DNA from: Kappaphycus alvarezii
Lineage: Eukaryota > Rhodophyta > Florideophyceae > Gigartinales > Solieriaceae
Reading direction: 5' to 3'
DNA: 64,000 nucleotides
Assembly: GCA_002205965.3 (NCBI GenBank)
Contig: NADL03000128.1
Span: forward strand, 166,833 to 230,832
The translations under genes were made by a program, and so were the position numbers. The notes under the pieces are model-generated. The model did no database searches, was not told the origin of the DNA, and worked only from the letters and a program-made list of their open reading frames with translations. This document shows, one piece after another, positions 33,045-46,359 of this stretch; within the stretch, counting starts at the first letter, position 1, and every line of letters starts with the position of its first letter.

Positions 33045-35560
33045 GCAAACACAAAGCCAGATAAGACATCAGGACTACTTGTGCCACCGGGGACACCAAT
33101 TGTTTTGCTTTCACATTTTTGAACCCCTTGGCACCTTCACATCAGCGGACGGGGACCTTGAACCCCCTTAATACCTTGGAGGTTGCCTACGTGGAAAAGG
33201 TTCCGAAATGCTTGAAGTTCACTACTGGTTTGCCGGTCAAGAATGGACTGCTTCCCCTAATAATCTCTATTCTCGGCCATCTGCTGGCACCCAGTTGCCT
33301 TTTCTCTCGATACGTAGGTTTCAATGTGCTCAATCACTGCTGGGACATGACAGAGGGCTGCAATGATAGGGCTAGTGCGAGTCAGAATAGAAGGAGAGTT
33401 TTTAAAAGAAAGAGGAACTTGGGGATGCTGCTGACTAGTTCGTCCCGGTCTGCCCTCTTTTTTTCGGTTCTTCTGTGGATGGGACGCTGCTTCTTCATAA
33501 ATAAGAAAAGAACTTATTCCAGTCTCCTCCACGGGTATTCAGACATCGCTGTGGCGAGTAAGTATAAACGGATGCTGGAGCTAGGTCAATACAGTTAAAG
33601 ATCGGAAGCCTAAGGCGCATTCCGGGCTGGAGCTTATCCACATTGATGCTCCTGCGCCAACGACATACGGCTTTTCGCTGCTAGGGCACGGTAGCTCAGG
33701 TTCTAAAGAAAAGAGAAAAAATCTTAATAGGTAATTGTAGAGAGTTGATAACGTGAAGTTTATCACTTTCTAAAATCAAAAACGGAAATATGTTCGGTAC
33801 TCTGTAGCATTTTTTCTCGTCTCTTCCAATGCTTCTTAAAACATATTTGCAGATATTCGAAGAGTACATATTATCTCGCCAAGAGGTAAACAGTTTCACA
33901 GTCTCGGTTTTCTTCATCTAATGGCCCTTCGCTGTCTTGTTTTCCTTAATTTGTTCATCTCTGGGCAAATGGCGGCCTCATGCCGGCCGATCCTGTATCA
34001 ATAGTCAGCTAGACATGATCTGAATTACCCCGTTTGTCCATAATGTAGGAATGAGAGAAAAAGGTCGCCTTTCATCCTTTCCTAAATAATTCGACACGAA
34101 ACCATGGGTAAAACGTACACCGATAAAATAATTCTCGTATTCGATCTACTGTAATAGTTTTCGCGAGGTCTGTTAGCTGTGTTTATGGTGCAGTACAACA
34201 AGCTCAGTCGCTAAGCGTGCCACAGTACAAATTATCAAGGTCATAGAGACCTTCTGCCAGCGGTATATTGCATTAATGGTTTCTTCGAACGCCGCATGTC
34301 TGCTGAAAGGGGCGACATTAGCTTTTTACTCACCGTTCAAAAACACACCCATTTTCATCCTAGTGTTTGCTGTTTACTGCAGGTACCAGTACCTTCAACA
34401 GTATTGCATTTGGTTCCCTTCTCTCGTACACAATACTTCTCTATAGGCACCACTCGAGGACCGAGCTATACTCCGGCTGCTGTAATCTTCATTCAAATGC
34501 CGGAAAATTTGTTGGTTAATCTCGAATATCACATGCGGCTCTTCATAATTTTCGGTATGTTATGCATTAATGCTTGTAGCTTACGCAGATTTACGCCTTG
34601 CTGAATTGCTGTATGCAACTTTATCCGCGAATCGTTGTGTATAACTTTCTATGGATTTATTAACCCTTTCTTCTCAGCCACTCTAAGCCTTCTATGCGGA
34701 TCCATGCGGTTGGAACTATAACAACTAGTTGTGACATAAATAAATCAATTTGACTTATCCCTACAGCCTGCTTTCATAACAAAGTACGGACTCTTGAACT
34801 TGAAGCATTTTTAGAATGGAGATATGCCTATCATTGCAGTCTGCAGTTCCATATTAGCCATATTCAATTCCAATGGAGGGTCCTCTAATATTTTATCGCT
34901 AAAAACTGCAATGGTATGGGATAGAGACGGAATCGGGAGGCTTCTTTTTTCAATATTGATAGTTGCATGAATATAGATTGAGGGAGGGTGAGGAGAGGGG
35001 AGTGGTGGGCCCCAGGCAAAACAGGCTGGAGAATAAACGGGAGCGAAGGGTATGGAGAAAAAATATGAGATGTCGTCAGCGTTGATGTTATGGGGGATCT
35101 ATATTTCGATGGATCGTGTGAAATTGAGTGCTGCCAGTTGCAATTTATATTGACACCACAATTGTGTATCAATGAACTGAGGAGTGGTCTCGGTTTCGAG
35201 CCAGCGACACAAAAGTTTTTTTGTCAATAATATTGGTTATGATTAAAAATGTTGATGTTGGCTTTGCTTTGTTCAAGCTTTATCTCATCCCAATCATTTT
35301 TTGTACGCATGCCATAAATACCGACAAACAGCTGCTCCAATCGACCACAGCAAGGCTTTGAAGTTATGTAACCGTTGGGTATATCATTGACTCGTCACGT
35401 GCAGTATAACACAGCGTAAAAAGTGCCCTGTTGCCTGCGAGAAAGGGGAAGATATTAATTCAGTGTCCTTGAAACATTGCTTCTCTTCGCTGAAAAATTG
35501 GAGGTTTCGAATCTGTCGAGTTATCAAAAAATAGAAGGTAAACTAAAGGACTTGGCAATC
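33045..35560. other. Unassigned intergenic DNA
   Basis: The largest frame is 159 codons at 33119-33598 (plus), starting MNPLAPSHQRTGTLNPLNTL. A frame at about 23500 has a faintly similar start (NPLAPSHRRAQTFNQL). Neither is recognised, and the similarity may be chance. Nothing else is supported. Confidence 0.25.
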
Positions 35561-36009
35561 TTTTTATACAATTCAAATTTTGTAAAAATTATTCGAAATA
35601 AGTAGACCCAAAATATATAATTTCAAATAGAAATTAATTGGCAGATATAAAAATTAGTTCATGTCTAATACAGTATAAAAAAATGAGTCAGTGAAAATCT
35701 GTGAAACTACATTCCGATGATTCAAAATAAATAAAAATGTTTGGCCTCTGATTAAATTTTGTTCTACAATTTGTCATCACTTTACTAGATCTACAGAACA
35801 GACTAAATAGTTTCCAATACTATTTAGTAAATGTTTTTTAATTTTTCACAGCATTTATCATTCGAAAAATAGAATCTTACAAATTATAATTCCGTTCACT
35901 GCAATGAATCACTAGATAAATTATTGCTCACATCAGTCGGTATAGATCCATTAAATAAAAGAAATTTTTGGATAACTTAAATTTATTTATATCGATCTTT
36001 TAAGATTAG

Positions 36010-36380
36010 CTTCGTTGAAATTAAAAGATGCGGGATTTTGTACGATTGCACCAAACTGGTAAAACTTCCCAAGTTCTTGAATCAATAGCACCTTATTTAT
36101 TTCCGTCAGTAACAAGAATTTCATTAACCAAATTCATTACAAGTAGTTATAATGACCCTTAGGAGAATATAAAATAGAATTGAGGGATATAGGCCAAAGA
36201 TTTTAAACTAAGATAAAAATATAGTATCCGAATGTAACTCCAATTTACCATTCGTATTAACTAGACCACTAAATTTATATTTCCGTGCGTTTTCGAGGAG
36301 GCCTTACATTAACATCCCGTGGTGCTGATGCAAATTGTAAAAATGCTGATTTGAGATCGATATTTGATAAATTCCATTTC
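36010..36380 (-). pseudogene. copia-type RT fragment
   Basis: The minus strand of 36285-36375 reads SNIDLKSAFLQFASAPRD followed by VNVRPPRKR, the copia RT block with catalytic aspartate. The minus strand of 36222-36275 reads SGLVNTNGKLELHSDTIF, matching the YGLxNAxxKWQxxSD block. Further down, FGAIVQNPASFNFNEANL resembles the usual continuation. Frameshifts and stops are frequent. Confidence 0.6.
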
Positions 36381-38334
36381 AAAAATTGTAGCAACCGACA
36401 AAACAATTGTTAATGCCATTGGAGAGCAAGATTCTAAATATGTCTTTAGATTATTTTTCCCTATGTACTCATTTCTGTGTGGAGCAATTCGTACTAGCAA
36501 AAACATTTTTTATCAACCAGAATACTACTTTTGTGTAGAACTTGACTTGATATTACATTTGAGTTCGGAGGAATTTTCGAACAGGGTCCCAGATTTTTTT
36601 ATTTATGTATTTGAAATAATATGACGTGTAGGTCCCTATGCTTGATAAGGTAAAAACTATTTAGATCTAAAACTCTTAGAATAAATATCCAGATCTTGTT
36701 TTTCCCGATTTTCAATTTTTCTTTTTCAGGTCATATCATGATTATCAACTTTGCCATTTTCATACAATGGAATTCCCATTAAATAAAAGGAAAATTATTT
36801 TCGGTTTCAGTCGTTGCATGTTCAAGACGTAATACATTTTTAGAGTATGAAATATTTTCATTACTTTTTCCTCAATTTGATTAAAATCACAATCATCAAG
36901 ATGTTCTTCAATACTGTTCTCGCAAAAATTCCTTATTTCATGAGTACAATTTCGTTCACAATTATCTCAAATTTCATCAACACACTGATTCGTCCAGGAA
37001 TCCATTCGCTTTTTCAATTTGATACGCAAGTTCATTTGAAACGACTGAATTAAGAACGTCTTCAATTTCTGCATAAATAAATCTGCCATAAGATCGGGGA
37101 ATTGTAACAAAAAGGGTTTTTTGTCGAATTTAGGACCCTTTCTGGAGATGACCACGATCCTCATTTTTAGTTTGGGAGATGAATGAAACATTTATAAAAT
37201 ATCCCTAAAATGAATTGCAATATCAATCACAGACTTCAATTTCAGGATAAGATTCAATTTCTTCTTGTCAACTAGCTCATCATTAGTCCTTTTTAAATCA
37301 TACGGTATAATTTCAGGATCAGCACTGTCAATAGATCAGGTGTGACCAGTTGCGAGTTCATATGAAGAGATAACATCGCTTTCATATAAATCATTCTATA
37401 TGTGAAACATTCGGGCAACGCGAAAAGTATCACATTCATAGGGTTCACATAATTTTGAACGTAGGTAAATATCTCTTCATATTTTGTATTTTAATTCAAT
37501 AGAATTTTCGTTGCGGTGGCGAGAGCCAGTAGGACGAAAAAATCCTTTTTTCGTGTATATAGCTTTTAAGAATATCATTGTCAAACACCTGATCTCCCAT
37601 TATGTTATTACGGTCCCGAAAGGATGTTAACCAGGGACTTTCCAAAGAATTAATACAAATTTACATTTTCAAGGAGGGCAGAACAACACCAGTAGAATGT
37701 ATTGTAACTAAGTCTATAATGTGAAATATATCCAAAGTCTTCACAAAGAAGAAATCCACACATAAATTCATTAAATCAGAGAGCGAGAGAATTTATATAA
37801 ACTGCACAAAGATGAAATGTTTTTTCTGTGACATCGCGAAATTTGCAGTAGTCAACTATGTTTGATAAATATTTTGCAATCATCGTCCCGAGTAAAATTT
37901 GTTTGTAATAATAATTTCATATCATCATAGTTTGAGTGATTAGATACATTTTCGTAGACCTTATGAAATATTTTCTTTTTTCTGATCAAGATAATTGTTT
38001 TCTTGTACTGATACTGCTGGAATATATTCTTGATAGAAATTAATTTTCCATTCAGCTGGAGTTTTGTATAAATATATTTCCGATAACAAAAAATGATGAC
38101 CATGATCCACCAATGTTATTGAATAAATTGATTTTTTTTCGAAATTGAACTTTATGCGGTTATCCGTCATACAAATAAAATTTGACTTTCCTAAAATATT
38201 TTTTAAATTCGATTGCGATGGTCAACTAATTACCAGATTCCTTATTTAGACCTGGTTACCAATATCTGAAATAGTTGAGTCAAATATAGAGCCGATTATT
38301 TTCCTCTTTTGCTTCAATGAGCTCCATTTCCATA

Positions 38335-38835
38335 TTACCAGAAGAGAGTTTCTTTCATAGATTCTGGAAGATCATGTATATTTGCATTCCATTCAGGTGA
38401 AATAAATTTTGAAAGTTCTCGTATTTCGACGATACCCATTCCAATATACGGTGCTTCATCATCAAATAACGGACTTGGGTAAATCTCGTTTGATCGAGAA
38501 TTAACCACAGTTTTAGCTATATGAAATGTTACAGAACCATACATATTTTTCTTTTTAGTATTTTTCGTATTTTCTATCTTTTCTGATGGCTCTTTAAAAA
38601 TAATTTTAGTACTCTTGCACTTATCTTTTCCATAAGCCCGATGACTCATTTCACCACACCAATCACAAGATGATTTTGCATTGAGTACAGAAATTTTTTC
38701 TGAGCAAAGTTGATGCCTGGGGTTTTTCTCGAAATTCTTCGTTTCTCCATGTGAACTATTTAACTGATTTGAAGAAACATATATTTTTTTAATTCTTATA
38801 ATCATGTGTAACTTTTTTCGATTTATTGCATGCAC
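38335..38835 (-). pseudogene. Zinc knuckle and protease-like region
   Basis: 166 codons. It contains CDWCGEMSHRAYGKDKC (a CxxCxxxxHxxxxxxxC knuckle). It then has FDDEAPYIGMGIVEIRELSK and WNANIHDLPESM, which correspond to the DxGAPYSxxGxxEL block of copia-like proteases. The catalytic G is replaced by E (DDEAP), so an active enzyme is unlikely. The equivalent region of the 53-kb element reads DGALYSAYGQVEL. Confidence 0.55.
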
Positions 38836-38859
38836 AAGTAATAGATGAAGTTTCGGAAT

Positions 38860-39330
38860 ATTTGATTCGTTCTAAATATTTTCCATTTTCCATACCGGCT
38901 TCTTCATTCTGCATCGGAGACGTGATATCAAAAATAGATACTAACTGGTTTGAGTTAAGTTTCGAGTTAGCCAGGAGTAGAAATGATACCAGCGCTTCAG
39001 ATAATTTCGAAACTAGAGTAAAAAAGGTGGTTGAAAACGGGCAATTTGAGATTCAAATCGTGACTTAAAAGTTTTGAAAGACTCATTATCACCACTATTT
39101 GTGTGCAAAAGATCCGCAAATTTTTGAAATGTACCACACATGGATGATAGAAGATCAGCGTTATGAATGTCGTTGTAAATCGCAAATACACTGTTTCCAG
39201 ATTGAAGTTCTGTATCTATAGTTTTCTTGGAGATATTAAGAGCTCCTCCATATTCTTATGATTGTAAAACAAGACCTTGTACTGTTTTCGGAACCTAATC
39301 AGAATTGGAAGCTGTAAATCAATAATGGAC
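38860..39330 (-). pseudogene. copia-like gag fragment
   Basis: The minus strand reads TELQSGNSVFAIYNDIHNAD, LLSSMCGTFQKFADLLHTNS and SFKTFKSRFESQIARF. This matches the pattern of the gag at 53.9-54.2 kb (AYRAFKRLWNTRRSNSEM, FKSRFTAQRA). Interrupted by stops at both ends. Confidence 0.5.
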
Positions 39331-39450
39331 AGATTCCCATTTGTTTACAACATCCAAATATTTTTCTTGGGGTCCTTTAGTATCTGTCCGAGGAGCCGTT
39401 CTGAGATCCGATGAATACTTGGCCCTTAAAGGAAGTTCGGGGCGATCTGA

Positions 39451-40489
39451 ACCAATAACTGAAAATGTCAAATGATATTTCTAGGTCCAAAATAGATAAT
39501 TCAAAACAAATGAATGGTAAAATACCTGGATATGATTGAGAAAATAATATAAAGAAAACTAGGATTTATGGATCGAAGGGAATTTCTCGATGTCCCAAGG
39601 CTTGCTAAATTATTCTAACAGTCTAAGAATATTTATACCTCAGGTCAGAATAAAAACCTACAAAGATGATTCCGCCAGTATGATAATAATTGTAGACCAA
39701 ATTCATGCTTAATATTAAGTGCAGACCAAATTCATACTCAATAACAATTATAGAACAGTTCTCCAAGTGAGCATTAATTTCTATCCAAATAATAATTTGC
39801 TGGTAAAATAACTAACATTTATTACAGCTTCAGAATTAAAAAAACTGACAGAGATAGAAATTTCGTCAAGTGTAATACAGTATCAAACATAGCCCAGTGA
39901 ATACAGATAAAATTATTTTCGTTGACTCAAAAAAAAATTAGTGGCCTCTGATGAAATATTGTTCCACTGGTTCTCATCACTTTATTTGATATGGAAAACA
40001 AATGAAATAGTTTTCCAATAATTTTAAAGTACTTTTCCAGTTTTCACTACTAATTTAAAAAACAATTGACACTCCTACGAGCATTCCATAATCAATTGAT
40101 GCCTTGATATTGAATCAGTTAGAGGATATCTCCCATTATGAAAAAATCATACCCCGGCATTAATGGGGGAGATATCGAAAACAGAGTAAGCTTTACTACT
40201 TACAATTTCATTATTTGCAATTATCTCGCTTAAGAACATGCAAAACACACTGCTAACAGAAATAATACTGCTGATACAGTAGGGAAAGAATACGGGGCCC
40301 GTTCTTTAAAGCTGTAACTTTTCGTGTGCCACTAAGGCCAGGATCCAACACACCCTTGCATCTTACCTGATGCCAACGGACAGCGACTTCTAATTGCCAC
40401 TGTGCAACAGATAAAAATATTCACTTGGAATTATGCAATTCATTCACCTCCTATTGTAATAATGGACCTTATAGAATAATAAAAGGGGG
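39451..40489. other. AT-rich unassigned DNA
   Basis: No gene is seen. It may include the unrecognised 5' end or LTR of the AT-rich copia relic. Confidence 0.3.
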
Positions 40490-40790
40490 ACTAACTGCAC
40501 CCTGTTCGGGAAGTTCTGACGATAATCGTGCGCCGCCGCTTTTCAGTGCCGTTTGAAAAGCAGCGCCATCCTTTCATGCCATACGTGGTAAAAGTCTACC
40601 TGTACCATCGAAGACGTATCGACAGGAGCGCGGCGGTAGTGGTATGATAATGTGTAGTGGAAATGGACTAGATAGCCGGTAGCTGCGCCTTAAACCGACG
40701 ACATGTCGCAAGGGGTGGGTGCCGAGAGAATCTTTAAAATAAATTTCCGCAGTGATTGGATTGTCCTTAAAAGTTCATAGCATTTGTGGG
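40490..40790 (+). repeat. Dispersed repeat R1, copy 1
   Basis: It aligns with 44150-44440: ACCTGTTCGG, then CGCCGCTTTTYRGTGCCGTT, and near the end ACGACATRTCGCA and GGGGTRGRTRCCGA. Overall identity looks moderate, with small indels. No frame is conserved between copies, so a non-coding repeat or transposon fragment is more likely than a gene. Confidence 0.5.
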
Positions 40791-41149
40791 AATGTAAAGT
40801 GACCTATCACTCACTCTTTTTTTTGACTGAACTTCGATAATTTACTCTCGAAGATTCTGTGTACTTGATTCAGCAACAATTGAGTCTGTTAAGCGTTTCA
40901 TTATCCACAATAGCTTGAATGTTCCAATTGTCTTTCAAAAATCCCAGTAAAAATGGAAACGGAATGTTTGGGTAAGAGCTAGTAGACTGATGGCATTTGG
41001 TAGAAAAATTGCTTCAAATGGACGTTTACAGTCTCTTCTGTCCTGGTATTTGTACCGAGAGGCTGTATTTTATACAGTAGTTTTAAGTCCAGGCTGAGTT
41101 CTGGTTCAGTAAACAGTTATACAAGTGCTAGAAGATTTTTTTAATACAT

Positions 41150-42100
41150 CAAATCTATACAGTAGCTAATTTTCCGTTCTCTGATCTCATTTAGAGCAAA
41201 TAATCTGAAAAGCCTCTCAACTTCTCTTTTTCGTAATTGAAGAACAGAGAGGCACCACGACTTAGCTGGCCTAATATTATATTTATGTAACTATTCTACT
41301 ACATATTCACATGTAGCTTCCAACTCCGCAGTCGAAAGCTGAGGCAGTATCGGAGAGATGTTTTTGCACCTACCATTCTCTCAATATCATGATCGATATC
41401 ACGCTCTAGTGGTAGCGCTTCAGGAAGCTCCTCCTGGAAGACATGCCCTTACTTTCCTATAATTCTCCTCAGGATTGGATTGTAATTGTTCATCAACTCC
41501 TCTTTTCTTTCACATCACAATTCTTCTTGTCCTAAGACAAATTGATCACTTGAACACCTGGAAAGACTTGAAAGTCTTCGCTATGGCCCTTTCCTCTCAG
41601 CGTTATTCTGAACTTCTTCACTGAAAGTATTGTCACTTGAATCTTTTTTAATCACTAAAAAGTACATCATTATATGTATCTTGCTCCTCATAAGAAGACC
41701 ATGATTTTTGTTTCTCCCCACAAAACCTCAAAACACATCCGTGGTGATATGTTCTGGGACTATTGGCAGCACTTTATGGCATACCCCAAAGAAAGCCGTG
41801 TTTCCAGCTTGCCAAAGTCCAGTTCGATTTAAGTTCATAGGCTTCAATACCAGTAGTTCCTCCGATAATAACCTCCCTAAAGTCTTCTCTTCTCTTATCT
41901 ACTTCTTTGAGTGTATCACTGTAGAAGGCATCATGATAATCGGAAACCGATCCCGATGATTTTCAATGAACTTTTTAGGTAACACGCTGTTGTTACATCC
42001 ATATTTCTTCAATGCTCCGGCTCGAACTCTAATGAGTGTCTCTTCGAGCACGACAAAATTAATTCAACCGGAACTTTCCTTGAATAAATTTCATCATCTC
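41150..42100 (-). pseudogene. Ty3/gypsy-like protease/RT relic
   Basis: On the minus strand, in order: a retropepsin-like region (TLIRVRAGALKKYGCNNSVL, HRDRFPIIMMPSTVIHSK); then VFQEELPEALPLERDIDHDI; then, after a shift, PQLSTAELEATCEYVVE and YNIRPAKSW; and FRLFALNEIRERE. These follow the gypsy order LPxxLPxxRxxDHxI, then LSxxELEATxxYxxELL, IRPSKSPY and DYRALNxIT. The first RT catalytic block is lost. Several frameshifts. Confidence 0.5.
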
Positions 42101-42889
42101 AATTTCCAAAAGTTGTATTCATCTCGACAGAGTCATGCGAAATCTCTTGTTCAACATCACCTTGATGCTATGCGCGGTAATTCGAAACACACTTCTCAAG
42201 CAGTAGGTCTTTCATCTCATCGCTCACATGATTCTCTTCGGGCATTCATATCAAATCCTTTTCTCATCACGTCCACCCTGAGCGCCCTTTTTTTGGTTCT
42301 ATCCGACAGTCTCTGTCTCCTTCTATCATTTTGTAATTCTACCCAAAAAATTTCAATCGATAAATGATTCACTCGTCTATTATCTTCATCACCTTCTTTC
42401 TTTTAATCATTGTGTTTTCATGATCTGAAACCAATATTTGGGTAGCAACATCAAGCATTGTTCCTCAGTTCTTATTAACCATTCTTATTCTAGCTATTAG
42501 AGTTCCGTGTCCCCATTAAGGTCTCTCCAATATCTATGCGGCCCAAGATCCGGATATTCCTGCATTTGAGAGCAATGTAGCCCGATATTAGGCATTTTTA
42601 CCATCCATAGTAATATCAACAGCGGTTTCTATATTTTCCATACCACTTTTTATGACTTCTACACGAACGTGATACTTTAACCCTTCACGGAGACAATCAA
42701 TGTTCACAATCCGTCATATCTGATATCTTCATCATTACATTGTGAAATTCAGTACCATAAACAGCGGCAGAACCTTTCTGCTTTACTGTCTTGATCATAT
42801 CTCGGGTTTGCCTTATATTTGCAGTACAGATGATCTCGGCTCTTTCAAGTTCCTTACACTCCGAATATGTTTTTGTAACTCGGTTACCT

Positions 42890-43330
42890 AAAACTTTGAT
42901 TTAACACCAACAAGCCGCAGTATCTGCGAAGGAAGACGAAGCATACGCTTACTTGACGTTGTGCGCGAAGAATTAGGGATTGCCAATCTGAAACCAGAGC
43001 TAGATACTCACGTACTTGATACAAACAAGAGGTCAAACCAAAACATTACTTCTTGCACTTCAAGGCATACGTCTTTTCGGTTTGATCATGTTCATCTCTC
43101 TGCTAAGTCACAAAAACTGTAATTTAGCAATTCAGACTACAACCGAAGACGCAATCTGTCCTCTCGAAAATTCAGTAGAAGTTCAGTCGGTACTTCTCAC
43201 ACAGCGACTTACAACCTAGCGATGGTACTAATGAAACGATGAGGTCAGGCCAGAGCTACTACACTGGTGAAAGTTGGTGACGAAGGCCATTTAAATGGTC
43301 AATGTCCAGTATTTTTGTGCCGATAACAAA
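42890..43330 (+). pseudogene. Possible gag fragment
   Basis: Plus-strand frames include AYLTLCARRIRDCQSE-like sequence (shifted). Around 43245-43315, KVGDEGHLNGQCPVFLC resembles a CxxCxxxGHxxxxC knuckle with the first cysteines lost. Orientation is opposite to the gypsy-like RT nearby, so it belongs to a different element. Weak evidence. Confidence 0.25.
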
Positions 43331-43911
43331 AACTTGCCCTCTATATGAGCAAATTGAACCCAAACAGTGCTCTCGAAAAAAGTGCTCTGGCATAGCTCAC
43401 AAGTAAAAATTCTATGAAATTGTAAAAACTTCAGTCTTTCAACTAAACGACTGCAATGCGCCGTTTTTCAGCCACAGAAAGTTTTAACTGCCCACATATT
43501 TTGTAGAAACTTACTACTAATCACAACGCTCATCTGCAAGAAAAAAGTTTATTTGGAATCACATTTGGCTTTTTCGAAGCTGTGACAAGATTTGATGTAG
43601 TTAGGAGTGGATGCCTAAATGTCTAGTACCTGGGCAATTGATGTATTGGCAGGGATTAATAAACAAGGTTTGGCCGCTCTCATGTAAACCCCTGAAGTGC
43701 GTATTATTCACCTTCCAGTCGACAATACTAACATACGGAACAAAAAAATGATGCGATATCGGTATTCTGTAAGCTACAGTTGAAAACAGTAAATATTTCT
43801 TTTATTTGAGGCAGTTGCGGTTGTCTGAAAAAACTTTGGGATAGATGGGAAAATGATGACTTAGTTTAATTCATCGTCCAACACTTCCAACCGGGGGATC
43901 TCAGGGGCTTT

Positions 43912-43960
43912 ATGATAGATCGAATATATCTCTCAAGAATAAAAGCATATAAACCATTCC
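43912..43960 (-). mobile_element. Micro-element copy h (49 bp), 5-bp TSD
   Basis: ATGATAGATCGAATATATC, then TCTCAAGAATAAAAGC, ending AAACCATTCC. It is flanked by GCTTT at 43907-43911 and 43961-43965. A diverged copy whose edges still agree with copies c and o (start ATG..ATAGATCG). Confidence 0.65.
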
Positions 43961-44149
43961 GCTTTGAGCATAAACTGTTCATATACACCTGAGCCTAAGA
44001 TAAAAGGTAAATTTGCATCTTACAGGCTGCCCCAGCGCAGATACTGCTTACTGCTGCCTTATAACAGTTTCTAGGGTTCATTTGGAATTCCTCAAATGTT
44101 TCATCTTTGACTGTAAGAACGGACCATACAGAAGGATACAAGGGCGAAA

Positions 44150-44440
44150 AACTGCAACCTGTTCGGACATACCTAAAAATAACCATGCAACGCCGCTTTT
44201 TGGTGCCGTTCAAAAGCAACGCAATCCTTCCTTGCGATCCGGAGGCAAAGTATGGCGGTGCTATTGAAAAATTTATTTACCTGAGCTGTTCATGGAAAGA
44301 GCAGCAGTTGTGATATGTCGATCTGCGGGGGAATCGGACTAGATGGTCGATAACAGAGTCCGCAACAGACGACATATCGCATGGGGTAGATACCGAAAGT
44401 GCCCAAATATGATGCTCTGCAGTAGTTGAGTTTACTTCAA
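44150..44440 (+). repeat. Dispersed repeat R1, copy 2
   Basis: Second copy of the repeat at 40490-40790. It lies between micro-elements h (minus) and i (plus). Confidence 0.5.
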
Positions 44441-44468
44441 AGTCTTGGGTGATGTTAGGAATGAAAAA

Positions 44469-44516
44469 GGGAAACGATTTGTTTGTTTTACTTGTGGAAG
44501 ATATATTCGATATGGA
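44469..44516 (+). repeat. Micro-element copy i
   Basis: GGGAAACGATTTGTTTGTT, then TTACTTGTGGAAGATATATT and CGATATGG. Moderately diverged. No target duplication is seen. Confidence 0.65.
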
Positions 44517-45014
44517 AAATAACGCATCACTTGCTCCTCCTACGCTACCACCTTCGAGATTTTCTTCCCAAAAATTATATGCACTTAGCCTAGTAACAAC
44601 ACTTGGGCCTGGAGATCAATCCGTTGTCATCCATAGCCTGAATATCTCTTTTGTCTCTCACAAATACCATTCGAAAGTTTTCATTGCTCACATAATGTGT
44701 CGAAACTTGATTATAATTAAAACGCTAATTTTAAAACGCAACAGAGGATCAGACTTCGTTTTGTCGAAGATGTGACAAGATAATGAACAGTTAATGGGTA
44801 GTTACTTAAGTAATAGTATATAAAGTGATTTTAGTACACAATTCCGATCAATTTGATCTGGTTTAAAGGTTTGGGTACGGAAAAGTGGTTGAAACCAATT
44901 GGTTGGCTGGGCCTTATACTAATACTGAAAGGCTTATACAACTACTACTAGAAGTTGATCGATATTGCGATCTTCTTCGTCAATCAACCAATCATTCCTT
45001 TTGATTAGAGCCCC
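44517..45014. other. Unassigned, left of the Harbinger-like gene
   Basis: Non-coding by inspection. It may include the transposon's left terminal region, but no inverted repeat was identified. Confidence 0.3.
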
Positions 45015-46190
45015 ATGAGAAGCCATAATCTCCCCACACTCATTCTCAACGCCCGACACAGAAATCCCCAGATGACATACCTATCTTTCAAGGCAAATCT
45101 ATCAAATGTTGCACGAAAAATACGTGATGGACGCATCAAAAGAAGAACGTTTCAAAGCCCGACCATGTCGGCATTGCCACATTTGCTTCAAATCGGCTGC
45201 GATCAGTCCCTAATTTGTTCAACAGGCTTCGATAATCGCTCATTACATCAGCTAAATTCCCCCTTTTCAGATCTGTATAACCGTTACTCCTCATAATCCC
45301 TGGATGAGTTTATGAGGCTTATTCATTTACGCTCTGTCAGATTTAGATGCCCACAGAGCATGAGTGCTTTACATTGTTTGGGATTTGTTCTGGCATGGAC
45401 AAGAACGAGGGGCTCAGAAATGGTCTTGTGTACAATATTCGGTGTGATAGCGTCAGTTTATTCGCTTTCCTTTCGCTTCAGGAGGCGCTTGTTTATTCAT
45501 ATGCTATCTAGGGATGCTAACGCCGATGTCGAAATTACAACCCCTACAAAGAAAGAAGAATACAAAGCAGCTATTACGGCGGGCTATTCCCAACTCAAAG
45601 ATATCTATTCAGTAGCAGATGAAAATAATATGCATTTAGAGCAGCCAGGAGATACCTATATACAGAATCGGTTCTATAATGGTTGGAAACATGACCACTA
45701 TGTGATCAATGTTCTCGTTTTTCCTTGTAGTTGCTAATGCCCTTAATGCACCCTTCTCCATGTATGATTTGCCAATTGCAGAGTGGGGAAAAGTATATGC
45801 GAAAATTGAAAAACGCTTTTACATGAACGTGTGGTATATGCGTTGTAGATTCTGCATTTTGAAAACTAATCACCATTTCCTCCTTAAATATGTTCAGTAT
45901 TACATAGTCGTCACAGATGATTCTGCTGGTGTTTTAAAAATGAGTCAATCTACTTCAGCAAGACAGGCGTCGGAGTGGGGAATGCGGGCAGTCTAGGGTT
46001 CATTTCCTCGAATGAAGGACAGAATAATTTACGAAAAACGAGGGGAACAGTCACTGATTTTAAACAGAGTAGTACTTCTTTTCAACTTGTGTTGCAGGCT
46101 TTTTGGCATCAATTAAAAGTTTTAAACCTTTATGCAGCCATTGTCAAACGAGGGGAACTAACTTCTCCACTGATTACCTTCTAACAAGAC
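45015..46190 (+). pseudogene. PIF/Harbinger-like DDE transposase
   Basis: Conserved blocks in order: SLDEFMRLIHLRSVRFRCPQ; CLGFVLAWTRTRGSEMVLCT; IFGVIASVYSLSFRF; EEYKAAITAGYSQLKDIYSV with ADE (first catalytic region); NRFYNGWKHDHYVINVL; a shifted block with PIAEWGKVYAKIEKRF; and STSARQASEWGMRAV. This is the layout of the DDE_Tnp_4-type nuclease of PIF/Harbinger-like transposons, which cut and paste DNA. At least two frameshifts break it (near 45735 and 46000), and catalytic residues in the second block are eroded. Confidence 0.7.
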
Positions 46191-46359
46191 AATGAAAATT
46201 TAGCTCCCCGACCACTCTTGAGAAGACTATTTCATCATCGAAAAATCACCACCATAAACTGCGTACGCCATGCACTTTCCTCTTCGCGTCGCGCTCGCTC
46301 TTTCTCACATCGAGCAGGGTCCTACTCCTTTTTGTACTCTCTCAGCTTTCGGTCCTCCT

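Larger units (their letters stand above)
35600..39450 (-). mobile_element. AT-rich copia-like relic
   Basis: Parts of one retrotransposon lie in order on the minus strand: gag (39.33-38.86 kb), zinc knuckle and protease (38.8-38.3 and about 38.1 kb), and RT (36.4-36.0 kb). They belong to the same group as the element at 48.8-54.7 kb, judged by gag and protease blocks. The sequence is markedly AT-rich compared with that element, consistent with age or mutational bias. No LTR pair was identified. The integrase region (about 36.6-37.8 kb) is not recognisable. Confidence 0.6.

Noticed and set aside
33119-33598. Hypothetical 159-residue protein
   Set aside because: No domain or conserved second copy. 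The faint match of its first residues to a frame near 23.5 kb is not enough.
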